A stretch of 39,820 nt of DNA, taken from assembly GCA_015066045.1 (NCBI GenBank), contig SVPD01000020.1, forward strand, positions 1 through 39,820, in the 5' to 3' direction. Both the position numbers and the translations under genes were made by a program. A model generated the notes under the pieces. The model worked only from the letters and a program-made list of their open reading frames with translations. It did no database searches and was not told the DNA's origin. This DNA comes from Oscillospiraceae bacterium. GTDB taxonomy: Bacteria > Bacillota > Clostridia > Oscillospirales > Acutalibacteraceae. This document shows positions 14,588 to 23,358 of the stretch, piece by piece (within the stretch, counting starts at the first letter, position 1; each line of letters starts with the position of its first letter).

Positions 14588-15082
14588 TTAATCCTCCAGT
14601 AAGCCGAGCAAGGCCTCCAGACGGGGGTCTATATCCTTTTTACAGCTACAGGAATCATTGTTCAGATTTGCACCGCATTTGGTACAAACTCCCTTACAGT
14701 CCTCTCTGCAAAGAAATTTGGAGGGCAGAGTAAGGAATATGTCTTCTAAAGTGAGCTGAAGTAAATCAAGTCTCATATCCTCCACGAGGATATAATCATC
14801 ATTGTCATCCTCATTCAGTGAAGAAACGAGTCCGTGAACCATAGGCACCCCGAAATCAAGACTTACGGGCTCCGCACATCTGTCGCAGAAAACCTCTAAG
14901 GTAAATTTCGCCATAGCCTCAATGGTCACAACACCGACCATGTTTTTGATTTCACCCTTTACCGAAACAGGTGTCGTGAATGGAAACACACCGTCCAGTT
15001 CTTCACCGGAAAAATCAAATTCACAGTCAACGGGAAGCTTCGTTACTCCTCCGTTGAACAAGCTTTCAAGTGCAATATACAT
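14588..15082 (-). CDS. DUF177/YceD family protein
   Basis: A 164-residue YceD-family protein. This family is paired with rpmF in most bacteria and is linked to 23S rRNA accumulation or ribosome assembly. The N-terminal half is beta-rich (CEFDFSGEELDG). Residues 85-90 have CDRC, and the C-terminal region has CREDCKGVCTKCGANLN plus SCSC (about 125-148), suggesting zinc binding. ATG follows TGAGGTGAGTT. It is first in a DUF177-rpmF unit behind a consensus promoter. Confidence 0.93.
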   Translation of the reverse strand: MYIALESLFNGGVTKLPVDCEFDFSGEELDGVFPFTTPVSVKGEIKNMVGVVTIEAMAKFTLEVFCDRCAEPVSLDFGVPMVHGLVSSLNEDDNDDYILVEDMRLDLLQLTLEDIFLTLPSKFLCREDCKGVCTKCGANLNNDSCSCKKDIDPRLEALLGLLED

Positions 15083-15107
15083 AACTCACCTCATATTAAC
15101 AGATAAC

Positions 15108-15136
15108 ATTATATAGATATAGGGTTGATTTGTCAA
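15108..15136 (-). promoter_or_regulatory. Consensus sigma-A promoter of DUF177-rpmF
   Basis: On the minus strand a perfect TTGACA (15131-15136), 17 bp, TATAAT (15108-15113). The start codon lies 26 bp downstream of the -10 element. Confidence 0.93.
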
Positions 15137-15188
15137 TAAAAAACTGAAAATTGATTAAAAATTTCTTTAATTACTATTCATTTACCCT

Positions 15189-18100
15189 TTATTTTTTGGT
15201 TTTAACGGTAAATATGTCGGAATAACTGCCGTAATATTTTTTACCGTTAAGGGTTTTAAGGGCTCTGACCTTGAATTTATAGGATTTACCGGCCTTAAGC
15301 TCTTTGACACCGTATTTGTTTTTACCCTCTACCGTGGCAATACGGATGTACTTTTTCTTTTCGGTATCGTATTTATAAACCTGATACTTTTCAGCACCCG
15401 TCACCTTGCTCCAGGAAAGAGTAAGCTTAGTCTTTTTCACCGAAGAAGCCTTCATTCCCGTTACCTTGGCAGGTTTGGTGGTAAAGCTGAACACCTCTGA
15501 GGTATTGGTGCAGAGAGCTTTTCCGTCGGAAAGCTTAACAGTTTTGATTTTAAACTTATATGTGGTTCCTGCCTTGAGCCCCGTAACCTTATAGCCCGGC
15601 TCCTTCAGCTCGGCGACCTTCACATATTTCTTTTTCTTGCTGCTGTACTGATAAACATAATAGCGGCTTGTAGCCTTCGTCTTTTCCCAGGAAAGCTTAA
15701 AGGACGTGGTTTTCACCGAGGAAGCCTTTATATCCTTTACCTTGCCCGGCTTCGTGCGGAAGACAAGCTCTGTGCTTTCGCTTTTGAAGGTACCGTAGGT
15801 GGTTTTTATTTTAGCTTTTACACGTATCGTATATTCTTTGGCGGGGGTTTTTCCTTTTATGGTATAGCTGTTCTTCGTTACGGAGGCAAGCTTTGAGAAC
15901 TTATTCTTTTTATTTTTGATGTAGATGTCGTAGCCTGTAGCGTTGGGCACCTTATCCCACTTAAGCTTACCGCCCACATCTGTGGCTGATATTTTCAGAT
16001 TTTTGACCTTAGCGGGAAGGGTAGTTACCGAAAAGGATTTACCCTCAGAGCCCTCATAAAGGATGCCGTTAACCGTTTTAGAGGTTATGAACTTAAATCT
16101 GGTGTAGGCGGAGCTGCCCTGCTTTTTTGCTTTATAGGTTGCTTTGCTGAATGTCTTGAAAGGTGTATAAACTCCGTCAATCTCTTTGTAGAGATTATAT
16201 TTCACACCTGAAAGAGCATTCCACGTAAGTGTATATCCGCTATCGGTAACAGAGGAAAGCTTAATACCCGAGACGGCGGCAGGTATGTTTTTCATATCAA
16301 CCACTGCCGAATAATTGCCGTAAACATTCTCTCCCTGCACATTACCGTAGGCACGTACCGCATACATACCCGCCGAGGCATTCTCCTTAGAAACGGTGTA
16401 GGAGGATGCAGAAGAAGGCAGGTTGCCTATTTTCGTGTAGACCTTATTTACGGAATCATAGCTGTAAAGCTCATAGCCGCCGATATAGCTGGTAGCATAA
16501 AGGCAGGTTACGGGACCGTATTTTTTAACTGTGGGTGTTTCCTCGATAACGGCACGGATGAATATTCTGTTATCGGTTTTTTCGGGAGCCTCCCAGGAAA
16601 TCACTGCACTGCCGTTACTGCATTTCTTGACAGAAGATATTTTGGTATTGTCAGGAACACTGTTATAAACAGTTACGGCATACGGTGAGGTATTTGTTAT
16701 TCCTCTGTGGGATATGCTTCCCTTGCCGTCCACTGCGATAACCTCATAATTCTGAGCTGAAAGAGAAGGAGTAAAGCCGAGATTTACGGTGGTTGACTTT
16801 ATGTCAAGCAGAGAAACACCGGACGGAACCACAAAGTCACCGTTTGTGACCACATATTTGACCTTATCGAAATTACCGAGTGAATCATAGGCACCGACGG
16901 TAACGGTTCCTTTTTTCAGAAATCTGATTTTATTATCGGGTGTTATCTCGGCTATCTTGGCATCATAAGAAACCAGATGCATTTCCACCTCATTGGTCGT
17001 GGTGATAAACGAGGGCTCATACTCCCCTATTCCCACCTGTATCTCAGTAGTAATATCGACGAAGGCGGCGGTAACATAACCCTGATAGGTCACACCGCCC
17101 ACAGTAAAGCTCACTCTGTACCAGTAAGGATACTGAAGCATAGCGAGATAATAGTCAGAGTCCGTGCATACCTTGTCTATGATTTGTACGGGCGTACCCT
17201 TGCTCAGGCGGATAACACTGCCCGAAGCATCCGTAAGCTGTGAATAATAAGTGGATGGGCCTGTTCTTACGAAGCAGACATCTGCCGTTATTTTACCTGT
17301 CTGCTCAAAGCCGTCGGTAAGCTCACCCTTTCCCTGAGCGGATGTCCACGAGGGCATATTTTCATAGACAGGAATAGAGAACACATATTTATTGTCTATG
17401 AGTCCCGAGCTGACATAGGAAACATAGGTGGAATAGCCCTGACTGAGCGCACCGGTAAGATTTGTCATATACTGATGGTCATAGGGCTTATATTTGCCGT
17501 TCGGATTAACGTTAAAGCGCTGCAGATAGCCTGTAAACTGACCGCAGGCGATGTAGGATGAGGCTATATACTCTGCTCCGCCGTTAATGGATTTTACGGG
17601 AGTGTTCCAAGGTCTCGAATACGTAGTACCCTCACTCGCCCAGCTCAGTCCCTTAGCTATAGCATTAGCACCGTCATAAGCACCGATATTGTAAAAATTA
17701 TAAATACCGGGATATTTCGAATGCTTGCCCGATACACTGCTGCTGCCGTTTGTTCCCACTTCATTGAGAATTTTAGAGGCAAGATAGCAGGGATTTACAT
17801 TGTATTTCTTTCCGGCGTTGTAGATAGCCTTGGCATACTTCGTAGAGGTTTTCTGCAATTCACCCTCTTCGTCATAATAGGTTATTTTCTTGTTTGCCAT
17901 AAAGGAGCCCTTGAGAACATTCTCTACGGACTCCACGGTAAAGGCTTCGCTGAAGGACAGAGTCTCAAACATAAAAATTCCGTCCTCATTCAGGAAATTT
18001 CTCGGGTCCATAAAATAAGCCACTGCGAGACGGTTGGCCTCTACGAAGCCGCCATCCTTCTGAATATACTGCTTTTTGGAATAATCGTAGTCACCTATAT

Positions 18101-18395
18101 CCTTGCTTTTGAAAATCTCAGAAGCGGAGGATGCGGAGACCAGAGATTTGGCACCAAGCTCACTGTCAACGGAAACATTGAAATCGAGTCCCGTGAAAAA
18201 GGGCTCGAACTCCCATGACGGATGTGCCTGATGGAGCTGTCTTAAATAAGGTTTGTAACTTTCGGGGAAAGCGGCGATTTTTTTCTCAAAAGCATCCTCA
18301 GCAGAAAAAGACACAGACGCAGTGGTAATACAGACTAAAAGCGTAAAAATCAGAGCGCACAGTATTCCTTTTTTGTTTTTAAGGATTTTTGTCAT
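15189..18395 (-). CDS. Secreted glucosaminidase-like protein with SH3 and FN3 modules
   Basis: A 1068-residue exported protein. A signal peptide is visible (basic MTKILKNKK, hydrophobic core, cut near SFSA at about 30). Residues about 170-300 resemble the LytD/LytG-like glucosaminidase fold, with Glu in ILNEVG as the likely catalytic acid and YNFYNIGAYDG. An SH3b-like wall-binding domain follows (about 365-450), then a BIG2-like beta domain (about 455-520). Several fibronectin type III modules run to the C-terminus; the last four, each about 90 residues, are clearly related (TLSWSKVTGAEKYQVYKYD, SFKLSWEKTKATSRYYVYQY). It probably cuts peptidoglycan glycan strands during growth or separation. 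It shares a transcript with the DivIVA-like gene 32 bp upstream. The exact enzyme class is uncertain. Confidence 0.88.
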   Translation of the reverse strand: MTKILKNKKGILCALIFTLLVCITTASVSFSAEDAFEKKIAAFPESYKPYLRQLHQAHPSWEFEPFFTGLDFNVSVDSELGAKSLVSASSASEIFKSKDIGDYDYSKKQYIQKDGGFVEANRLAVAYFMDPRNFLNEDGIFMFETLSFSEAFTVESVENVLKGSFMANKKITYYDEEGELQKTSTKYAKAIYNAGKKYNVNPCYLASKILNEVGTNGSSSVSGKHSKYPGIYNFYNIGAYDGANAIAKGLSWASEGTTYSRPWNTPVKSINGGAEYIASSYIACGQFTGYLQRFNVNPNGKYKPYDHQYMTNLTGALSQGYSTYVSYVSSGLIDNKYVFSIPVYENMPSWTSAQGKGELTDGFEQTGKITADVCFVRTGPSTYYSQLTDASGSVIRLSKGTPVQIIDKVCTDSDYYLAMLQYPYWYRVSFTVGGVTYQGYVTAAFVDITTEIQVGIGEYEPSFITTTNEVEMHLVSYDAKIAEITPDNKIRFLKKGTVTVGAYDSLGNFDKVKYVVTNGDFVVPSGVSLLDIKSTTVNLGFTPSLSAQNYEVIAVDGKGSISHRGITNTSPYAVTVYNSVPDNTKISSVKKCSNGSAVISWEAPEKTDNRIFIRAVIEETPTVKKYGPVTCLYATSYIGGYELYSYDSVNKVYTKIGNLPSSASSYTVSKENASAGMYAVRAYGNVQGENVYGNYSAVVDMKNIPAAVSGIKLSSVTDSGYTLTWNALSGVKYNLYKEIDGVYTPFKTFSKATYKAKKQGSSAYTRFKFITSKTVNGILYEGSEGKSFSVTTLPAKVKNLKISATDVGGKLKWDKVPNATGYDIYIKNKKNKFSKLASVTKNSYTIKGKTPAKEYTIRVKAKIKTTYGTFKSESTELVFRTKPGKVKDIKASSVKTTSFKLSWEKTKATSRYYVYQYSSKKKKYVKVAELKEPGYKVTGLKAGTTYKFKIKTVKLSDGKALCTNTSEVFSFTTKPAKVTGMKASSVKKTKLTLSWSKVTGAEKYQVYKYDTEKKKYIRIATVEGKNKYGVKELKAGKSYKFKVRALKTLNGKKYYGSYSDIFTVKTKK

Positions 18396-18427
18396 TTTGT
18401 CACTTCCTCTTTATTAAAAATTAAGCT

Positions 18428-19099
18428 TTATTTAAGAAAAGAGAGAGAACCTAAAATAGCTGAAACGGCATTATCCTTTTCGGTCTTCTTTTCATTTTCG
18501 TTCTTCTGTACCTCACCAGAGCTGAAAGCACTTACGGAGGAAAGTATAGATAAAACCTTGTCCTTATTTTCAGAGGCTTCCGCACACACAGGCTCACCTG
18601 CATCGGCGGCATCCTCTTCACAGGACTCTTCTTCCTGCTCCTCTACGCCTAATTTGGCATAGATTTCAGCCTCTAACTCTGCGATGAATTTTTCACCGTC
18701 GAATTCATCCTCGGCATCACTTTCTTCACCCTCGATAACTACCGAGCAGCAGTTTTCGGAAATGCGCTGCATAAAATCACGAAGGCTGCGGCAGAGCTCG
18801 TCTGCTACGTTTTTAAGATGGTTTGTGGCTTCGTTGATTTCCTCCACTGTTTCGTTTTTACCCTCGCCGCTGACGGAAAGCTCACCGATGCGCTTGACGA
18901 GCTTATCCTTTTCCTCATCAAAGGCGGAAACCTGAGCCTCGAGGTCACCGATTTTTTCTGTCAGCTCTCTGACCTGCTTCTGCAGGCGGCTTTTTTCCTC
19001 ATAAGCCTCATTTTTAACCTTTTCGATATAAGCAATTACATCCTGCCTGTTAAAGCCGCCGAAGGTAGCTTTTCTGAGCTTCATAAAGTTATTATCCAT
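18428..19099 (-). CDS. DivIVA-like coiled-coil protein
   Basis: A 223-residue acidic protein. The first 30 residues (FMKLRKATFGGFNRQDVIAYIEKV) match the N-terminal motif of DivIVA/GpsB proteins that binds curved membranes or division partners. A coiled coil follows (about 32-75), then a long acidic linker and a C-terminal segment repeating the pattern ILSSVSAF / ILGSLSFL. It probably positions cell-wall or division enzymes. Its place directly before a secreted wall hydrolase fits. The promoter lies at 19137-19166. Confidence 0.8.
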   Translation of the reverse strand: MDNNFMKLRKATFGGFNRQDVIAYIEKVKNEAYEEKSRLQKQVRELTEKIGDLEAQVSAFDEEKDKLVKRIGELSVSGEGKNETVEEINEATNHLKNVADELCRSLRDFMQRISENCCSVVIEGEESDAEDEFDGEKFIAELEAEIYAKLGVEEQEEESCEEDAADAGEPVCAEASENKDKVLSILSSVSAFSSGEVQKNENEKKTEKDNAVSAILGSLSFLK

Positions 19100-19136
19100 A
19101 ATCTTTCACTGCCTTTAAACAAAATTTTACATAATA

Positions 19137-19166
19137 ATTCTAACATAAAATGAGGTATAATTGCAA
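19137..19166 (-). promoter_or_regulatory. Promoter of the DivIVA-like gene
   Basis: On the minus strand TTGCAA (19161-19166), 18 bp, TAGAAT (19137-19142), diverging from the cca promoter. Confidence 0.6.
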
Positions 19167-19171
19167 CTGTA

Positions 19172-19201
19172 TTGAAAAAATTATTTCTTTTAGTGTATAA
19201 T
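19172..19201 (+). promoter_or_regulatory. Promoter of cca
   Basis: TTGAAA (19172-19177), 18 bp, TATAAT (19196-19201), followed by AAAGGAG and the ATG at 19240. Confidence 0.7.
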
Positions 19202-19239
19202 ATTATAAATCCCCTGTGTGAAAGGAGCGTGAACTATAA

Positions 19240-20565
19240 ATGAAATTACTGTCAAAGCAGGCTGAAAGCATAATCGGAAGCCTTTACGACAGCGGATATG
19301 AGGCCTATGCCGTCGGCGGCTGCACGAGAGATATGATTATGGGCAGAGAAAGTCAGGACACAGACATCACCACATCCGCCACTCCGGAGGAAATAAAAAA
19401 GGTTTTCCGCTCCCTGCACACCATAGACACGGGAATCAGACACGGCACCGTAACCGTGCTTATGGACGGTATCCCCTTCGAAATCACTACATACCGCACG
19501 GAAAAAGGCTACTCAGACGGCAGACACCCTGACAAGGTTACCTTTACACGCAGTCTCACCGAGGATCTGAAAAGACGTGATTTCACCGTCAACAGTATCG
19601 CATACAGTCCCCGTGACGGCTTCGTCGATCCCTTCGGCGGCAGAGAGGATATCGAAAGAGGACTGCTTCGCTGCGTAGGAAACCCGAAGGAAAGATTTAC
19701 CGAGGACTCTCTGCGCATTTTACGGGGGCTGCGCTTTTGCTCGGTTCTGGGCTTTTCCATAGAAAAGAATACTGCCGAAGCTATGAGGGAATGCAAGGAG
19801 CTGCTCAGTATAGTTTCAAAGGAACGGATATTTTCCGAGCTTACGAAGCTTATCTGCGGTAAAAACGTGAGAGATGTTCTCGTAAGCTACAGTGATATTC
19901 TGGAGGTTATTCTCCCCGAAATCAAGGGAATGAAGGGCTTTGACCAGCATAATTTTCACCATATATATGATGTATTGGAGCACACGGCAGCGGTTACCGA
20001 AAGCATACCGCCTGTTCCTCACCTGAGATACGCCGCTCTTTTTCACGACTGCGGAAAGCCCGACTGCTTTTCCACAGACGAAAACGGTGTGGGGCATTTC
20101 TATTCTCACCCGTCAGCCAGCGCAAAAAAAGCAGAAGAAGCCCTCCTGCGTCTGAAAAGCGACACGAAAACCAAAGAAGCCGTAATAAAGCTCGTAAAGA
20201 CTCACGACACACCCATAGAAGAAAGCGAAAGAATAATAAAAAAGCGGCTGCGCAGTATGGGTGAAGAGCTTTTCTTTGACCTCATAAGGCTTAAGAGAGC
20301 CGACACTAAAGGTCTCGCCCCCGAATTTCACGACAGAGAAATACATTTCGATAAATTAGAGAAAATGGCAAAGGAGATAATAAAAAACGAGGAGTGCTTT
20401 TCACTGAGGGATTTGAAAATCGACGGTAACGACCTTATCAGAGAGGGCTTCAGGGGAAAAGAAATAGGCTCTGCCCTTTCTGCCGCTCTCGAGGCAGTTA
20501 TCGACGGAAGGGTTAAGAACGAGAAAGAGGCACTTCTCAGCTTCTGCAGCGGAAACAGACAGTAA
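19240..20565 (+). CDS. cca: CCA-adding enzyme (tRNA nucleotidyltransferase) with HD domain
   Basis: A 441-residue class II nucleotidyltransferase that builds or repairs the tRNA 3' CCA. The catalytic head (residues 1-150) has AVGGCTRDMIMGRESQDTDI with the metal-binding DxD, and KRRDFTVNSIA. Neck and body helices (about 150-230) hold ERIFSEL. The HD phosphohydrolase domain (about 240-370) has YAALFHDCGKPDCF. An HD domain fused to a CCA enzyme is common in Firmicutes. Not all tRNAs need it here: the three tRNA genes in this window encode CCA. ATG start behind AAAGGAGCG. Monocistronic, ending in a strong terminator. Confidence 0.95.
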   Translation: MKLLSKQAESIIGSLYDSGYEAYAVGGCTRDMIMGRESQDTDITTSATPEEIKKVFRSLHTIDTGIRHGTVTVLMDGIPFEITTYRTEKGYSDGRHPDKVTFTRSLTEDLKRRDFTVNSIAYSPRDGFVDPFGGREDIERGLLRCVGNPKERFTEDSLRILRGLRFCSVLGFSIEKNTAEAMRECKELLSIVSKERIFSELTKLICGKNVRDVLVSYSDILEVILPEIKGMKGFDQHNFHHIYDVLEHTAAVTESIPPVPHLRYAALFHDCGKPDCFSTDENGVGHFYSHPSASAKKAEEALLRLKSDTKTKEAVIKLVKTHDTPIEESERIIKKRLRSMGEELFFDLIRLKRADTKGLAPEFHDREIHFDKLEKMAKEIIKNEECFSLRDLKIDGNDLIREGFRGKEIGSALSAALEAVIDGRVKNEKEALLSFCSGNRQ

Positions 20566-20571
20566 AAAAAT

Positions 20572-20607
20572 CAGCAGTATCTGACCGGCAGATACTGCTG
20601 AAAATTT
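20572..20607. terminator. Bidirectional terminator between cca and the alpha-galactosidase gene
   Basis: A perfect 12-bp stem (CAGCAGTATCTG at 20572-20583, complement at 20589-20600) is flanked by an A run on the left and AAAATTTTTA on the right, so it can stop both converging transcripts. Confidence 0.9.
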
Positions 20608-22329
20608 TTATTCGATAATAAATACCTTTACGCCGTGACTTTCGGTGACGGTATTGATAATACGGGTATCCTCCGTAGTCTTTTCATCCCATACATCGGT
20701 AACCTTGTAGCCGTCCCTCTGAGGAAGGTTAATAAAGCCGAGGTTGGCTATCTTTTTAAGATCAATTCTGGTGCAAGAGGATTTCGGTCCCTTGTTAAGC
20801 ACACAGACGGCTGCTCTGGAATCCTTGAGCGGCTTTACGAGAATGTCTGTGGTGCCCTTTTTGATTCTCTGACACTGAATGCCCAGAGGATCCTGATTTA
20901 CGGAAATCATAGCTTTATTGGTGAGAATCTGATAAACCTTGCTTTCGGTGTCGATTTTACCGTCAACGATAAACTTACGTACATCGTTGCCCAGGATAAG
21001 AGGTGCATTCATCATACACCAGAGGCTGAAGTGAGCCTTGTTCTCCTCATAGGTCAGATCACCGTTACCCACCTCGAGCATATCGGGATCGTTCCACGCA
21101 CCGGGTACGGAGTATTTATGTAAGCGAACCGTAAACTCATAAATGGCCATAACCGAAATCCATTTAGCCTGAATATCACCGGTGGTTCTCCAGAGATTAC
21201 CTGCCTCTGCGCCCCATTTCCAAGGTCTGTTGAAGCCCCATTCACAGATGGAGTAAATAATGGGCTTTTCCTCTGTTCCGTTTTTTTCGGCATAAAGCTT
21301 CGTGGCACGCTTAAGCTCACGTCCCATCAGCTTATACTGTATGGCGGCACTGTCCATTTTAGAGGCTACGGGATTTATAAACTCGACGGTATTCACACCC
21401 TTGTCAAGATAAACCGTAGTCTGAAGCTTACCCTCGGGTGTCCAGTTTTTACGGCTTACGCAGTAAATGTGATATTCTTCGGTGCCGTTTACTACGGCCA
21501 TAATAAATTTCTCTTTTCGGGCATCCTTTCTTATGTCGATATTAAGGATATACTCCCCTGCCTCTTCGGCCTGTACATCTACGGTAAAGCTGCCGTTTTT
21601 GGCATCAAGACCGTCAACATAGCTTTTAACGTCAATGGCGTCGTCCCTGACTATACGTGCGAGACCTTTGAGCTTCATATCCGCAGACGTGAAATAAGCG
21701 AAGGGCTCACCGACACCTTCTTTGGCAAAAGAAACGGCTATGATGCGGGGCGCAAGAGAGGGAATGGCCACATTGTGGCAGAAATCGTATTTAAAATACT
21801 CTATGCCCCATTCGGCAAAGGTTTCGGCATCAATTCTTTCGTTTCTGAGAGAAGCAGGATAATCCTCACAGGTATGGGTACCGTTGGAGGAATAAATACC
21901 GAGCTTCACGCCTTTTCCGTTTACATAATCAGCCAGTGCCTTTATACCGTTCGGAAAGGTAAGTCTGTCGCACTGAAGCTTACCTTCACTGTCACGCTCG
22001 GAGGCCTGCCAGCAGTCATCGATATTAACGTAGCGGTAGCCTGCATCCGCCAGACCGCTGTCCTTCATGGCATCAGCGATTTCCTTGATAAGCTTTTCGC
22101 TTATTTTATGTCTGAAAAGATTCCAGCTGGACCAGCCCATGGGAGGAGTCAGAGCCACACCGTTATTATAATTACCGTCTGCCGTCTGAGTAAGGCGGAA
22201 AGAATTTACGATTTTTTTCGCACTGCAAATTGGACAGAAGGTTTTATCTGCGACTTTTTTAGCGGCTATGCCTGTAGCGACACCCGTTACGGCGGCAGAA
22301 GCACCGAGAACTGTTTTTTTGATATCCAT
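20608..22329 (-). CDS. GH27 alpha-galactosidase with an inserted beta domain
   Basis: A 573-residue glycoside hydrolase family 27 enzyme that releases terminal alpha-galactose. Hallmarks are PPMGWSSWN (62-70), VNIDDCW (101-107), the nucleophile Asp182 in YFKYDFC, the probable acid/base Asp385 in RTTGDI, and AWNDPDML. The N-terminus (TVLGASAAVTGVATGIAA) is a hydrophobic stretch without a clear cleavage site, followed by FCPIC, so it may be membrane-tethered. Between nucleophile and acid/base lies an extra segment of about 145 residues (190-335) that looks like a beta-sandwich carbohydrate-binding module. ATG follows TAGGAGAATTAAT. It is 24 bp after the AEC transporter gene and probably shares its transcript. 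Confidence 0.92.
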   Translation of the reverse strand: MDIKKTVLGASAAVTGVATGIAAKKVADKTFCPICSAKKIVNSFRLTQTADGNYNNGVALTPPMGWSSWNLFRHKISEKLIKEIADAMKDSGLADAGYRYVNIDDCWQASERDSEGKLQCDRLTFPNGIKALADYVNGKGVKLGIYSSNGTHTCEDYPASLRNERIDAETFAEWGIEYFKYDFCHNVAIPSLAPRIIAVSFAKEGVGEPFAYFTSADMKLKGLARIVRDDAIDVKSYVDGLDAKNGSFTVDVQAEEAGEYILNIDIRKDARKEKFIMAVVNGTEEYHIYCVSRKNWTPEGKLQTTVYLDKGVNTVEFINPVASKMDSAAIQYKLMGRELKRATKLYAEKNGTEEKPIIYSICEWGFNRPWKWGAEAGNLWRTTGDIQAKWISVMAIYEFTVRLHKYSVPGAWNDPDMLEVGNGDLTYEENKAHFSLWCMMNAPLILGNDVRKFIVDGKIDTESKVYQILTNKAMISVNQDPLGIQCQRIKKGTTDILVKPLKDSRAAVCVLNKGPKSSCTRIDLKKIANLGFINLPQRDGYKVTDVWDEKTTEDTRIINTVTESHGVKVFIIE

Positions 22330-22353
22330 ATTAATTCTCCTATAATGAATTTA

Positions 22354-23349
22354 TTATATAAGCATCAATGCTTTCATTGCAAAAATAATAAAGAACATAG
22401 TAAACATAGAAAGCAGGCTGGTCCATACCACCAGCTGCCCTGCCAGCTGCTCATCTCCGCCTATTTCACCGACCATAACCGCACTGGAAACCGCCACCGG
22501 AGAAGCAAAAAGCGAAATAAAAGCGGGATATTCCACGGCGGAAAGCTCTATTAAGCCCGTATATTCGGAAAGAAGCACCGCCACGGTGAGCACCGAAACG
22601 GGAGTAATGACCGTTTTAAAGAGAGTGCCCCACATAATCTGCTTAAACAGAAATGATACCTTTGAAAAATCAAATCTTGCCCCGAGGACGATGAGAGCTA
22701 AGGGCGAAGCAATTTTACTCATATTATTCATCGCCGTGTAAAGAAAGGGAATATCTTCTTTTATGGTAAAATCAAAAGGTAAAATATTCCTTAAAAATAC
22801 AACAAGAACGCCGGTAAGGACACCGATAATAAGAGGATTTTTTGCGGTTTTTATAAGTGTCTTTTTAACCGATGCCTCTTTTTCATCGTCAGCATAATGA
22901 GAAAGGATTATAACGGCGAGGACATTGAAAAGCGGAATGGCGACAGCAGAAAGAACTGAGGCAAAGGCCACCGCAGGAGCACCGCCGAGGCTTTCCGCCA
23001 GAGGGATTCCGATGATGGCATAATTTGAGCGGAAGGCACACTGAGTCAGAACACCCTTCTGCTTTCTGTGCCGTGCAAAAAAGCCCGAGGTCAGATATGC
23101 GACAAGACAGATTATAAGCACCGCTGCCACACAAAAAAGCAGTGCATCCCATCTGATATAGCTGAGGCTCTCTATGGCATAGACGTTATTGAAAAGCAGA
23201 ACGGGCAGAAACACCTTGAAAACCATAGTGTTTGCCTTTTTAAAAAAGGCGTCATCGGCAAAGTGTATCTCTCTGAGAAAATAACCCACGAGAATAAGCA
23301 GCAGAATCGGCATTACCGCATTAAAGGAAAAGAGAAATATTTCTTTCAG
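22354..23349 (-). CDS. AEC family transporter (auxin efflux carrier type)
   Basis: An integral membrane protein with ten or so hydrophobic helices in two halves, of the AEC/BART type, which exports or takes up small organic acids in bacteria. Motifs include MPILLLILVGYFL, AFRSNYAIIGIPLAESLGG and PLALIVLGARFDF. The first ATG (23313) would cut the first helix short. The frame is open further back to a CTG at 23349, giving IFLFSFNAVMPILLL, the usual AEC start, just after AAAGG and 9 bp after the stop of the esterase gene. The CTG start is my inference. Substrate unknown. It sits between carbohydrate genes, which hints at transport of a sugar acid or fermentation acid. Confidence 0.85.
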   Translation of the reverse strand: MKEIFLFSFNAVMPILLLILVGYFLREIHFADDAFFKKANTMVFKVFLPVLLFNNVYAIESLSYIRWDALLFCVAAVLIICLVAYLTSGFFARHRKQKGVLTQCAFRSNYAIIGIPLAESLGGAPAVAFASVLSAVAIPLFNVLAVIILSHYADDEKEASVKKTLIKTAKNPLIIGVLTGVLVVFLRNILPFDFTIKEDIPFLYTAMNNMSKIASPLALIVLGARFDFSKVSFLFKQIMWGTLFKTVITPVSVLTVAVLLSEYTGLIELSAVEYPAFISLFASPVAVSSAVMVGEIGGDEQLAGQLVVWTSLLSMFTMFFIIFAMKALMLI

Positions 23350-23358
23350 ATGTCAGCA

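Noticed and set aside
21469-22554. 361-codon plus-strand frame over the alpha-galactosidase gene
   Set aside because: It overlaps a clear GH27 gene throughout and its translation shows no recognisable domain; a shadow frame.
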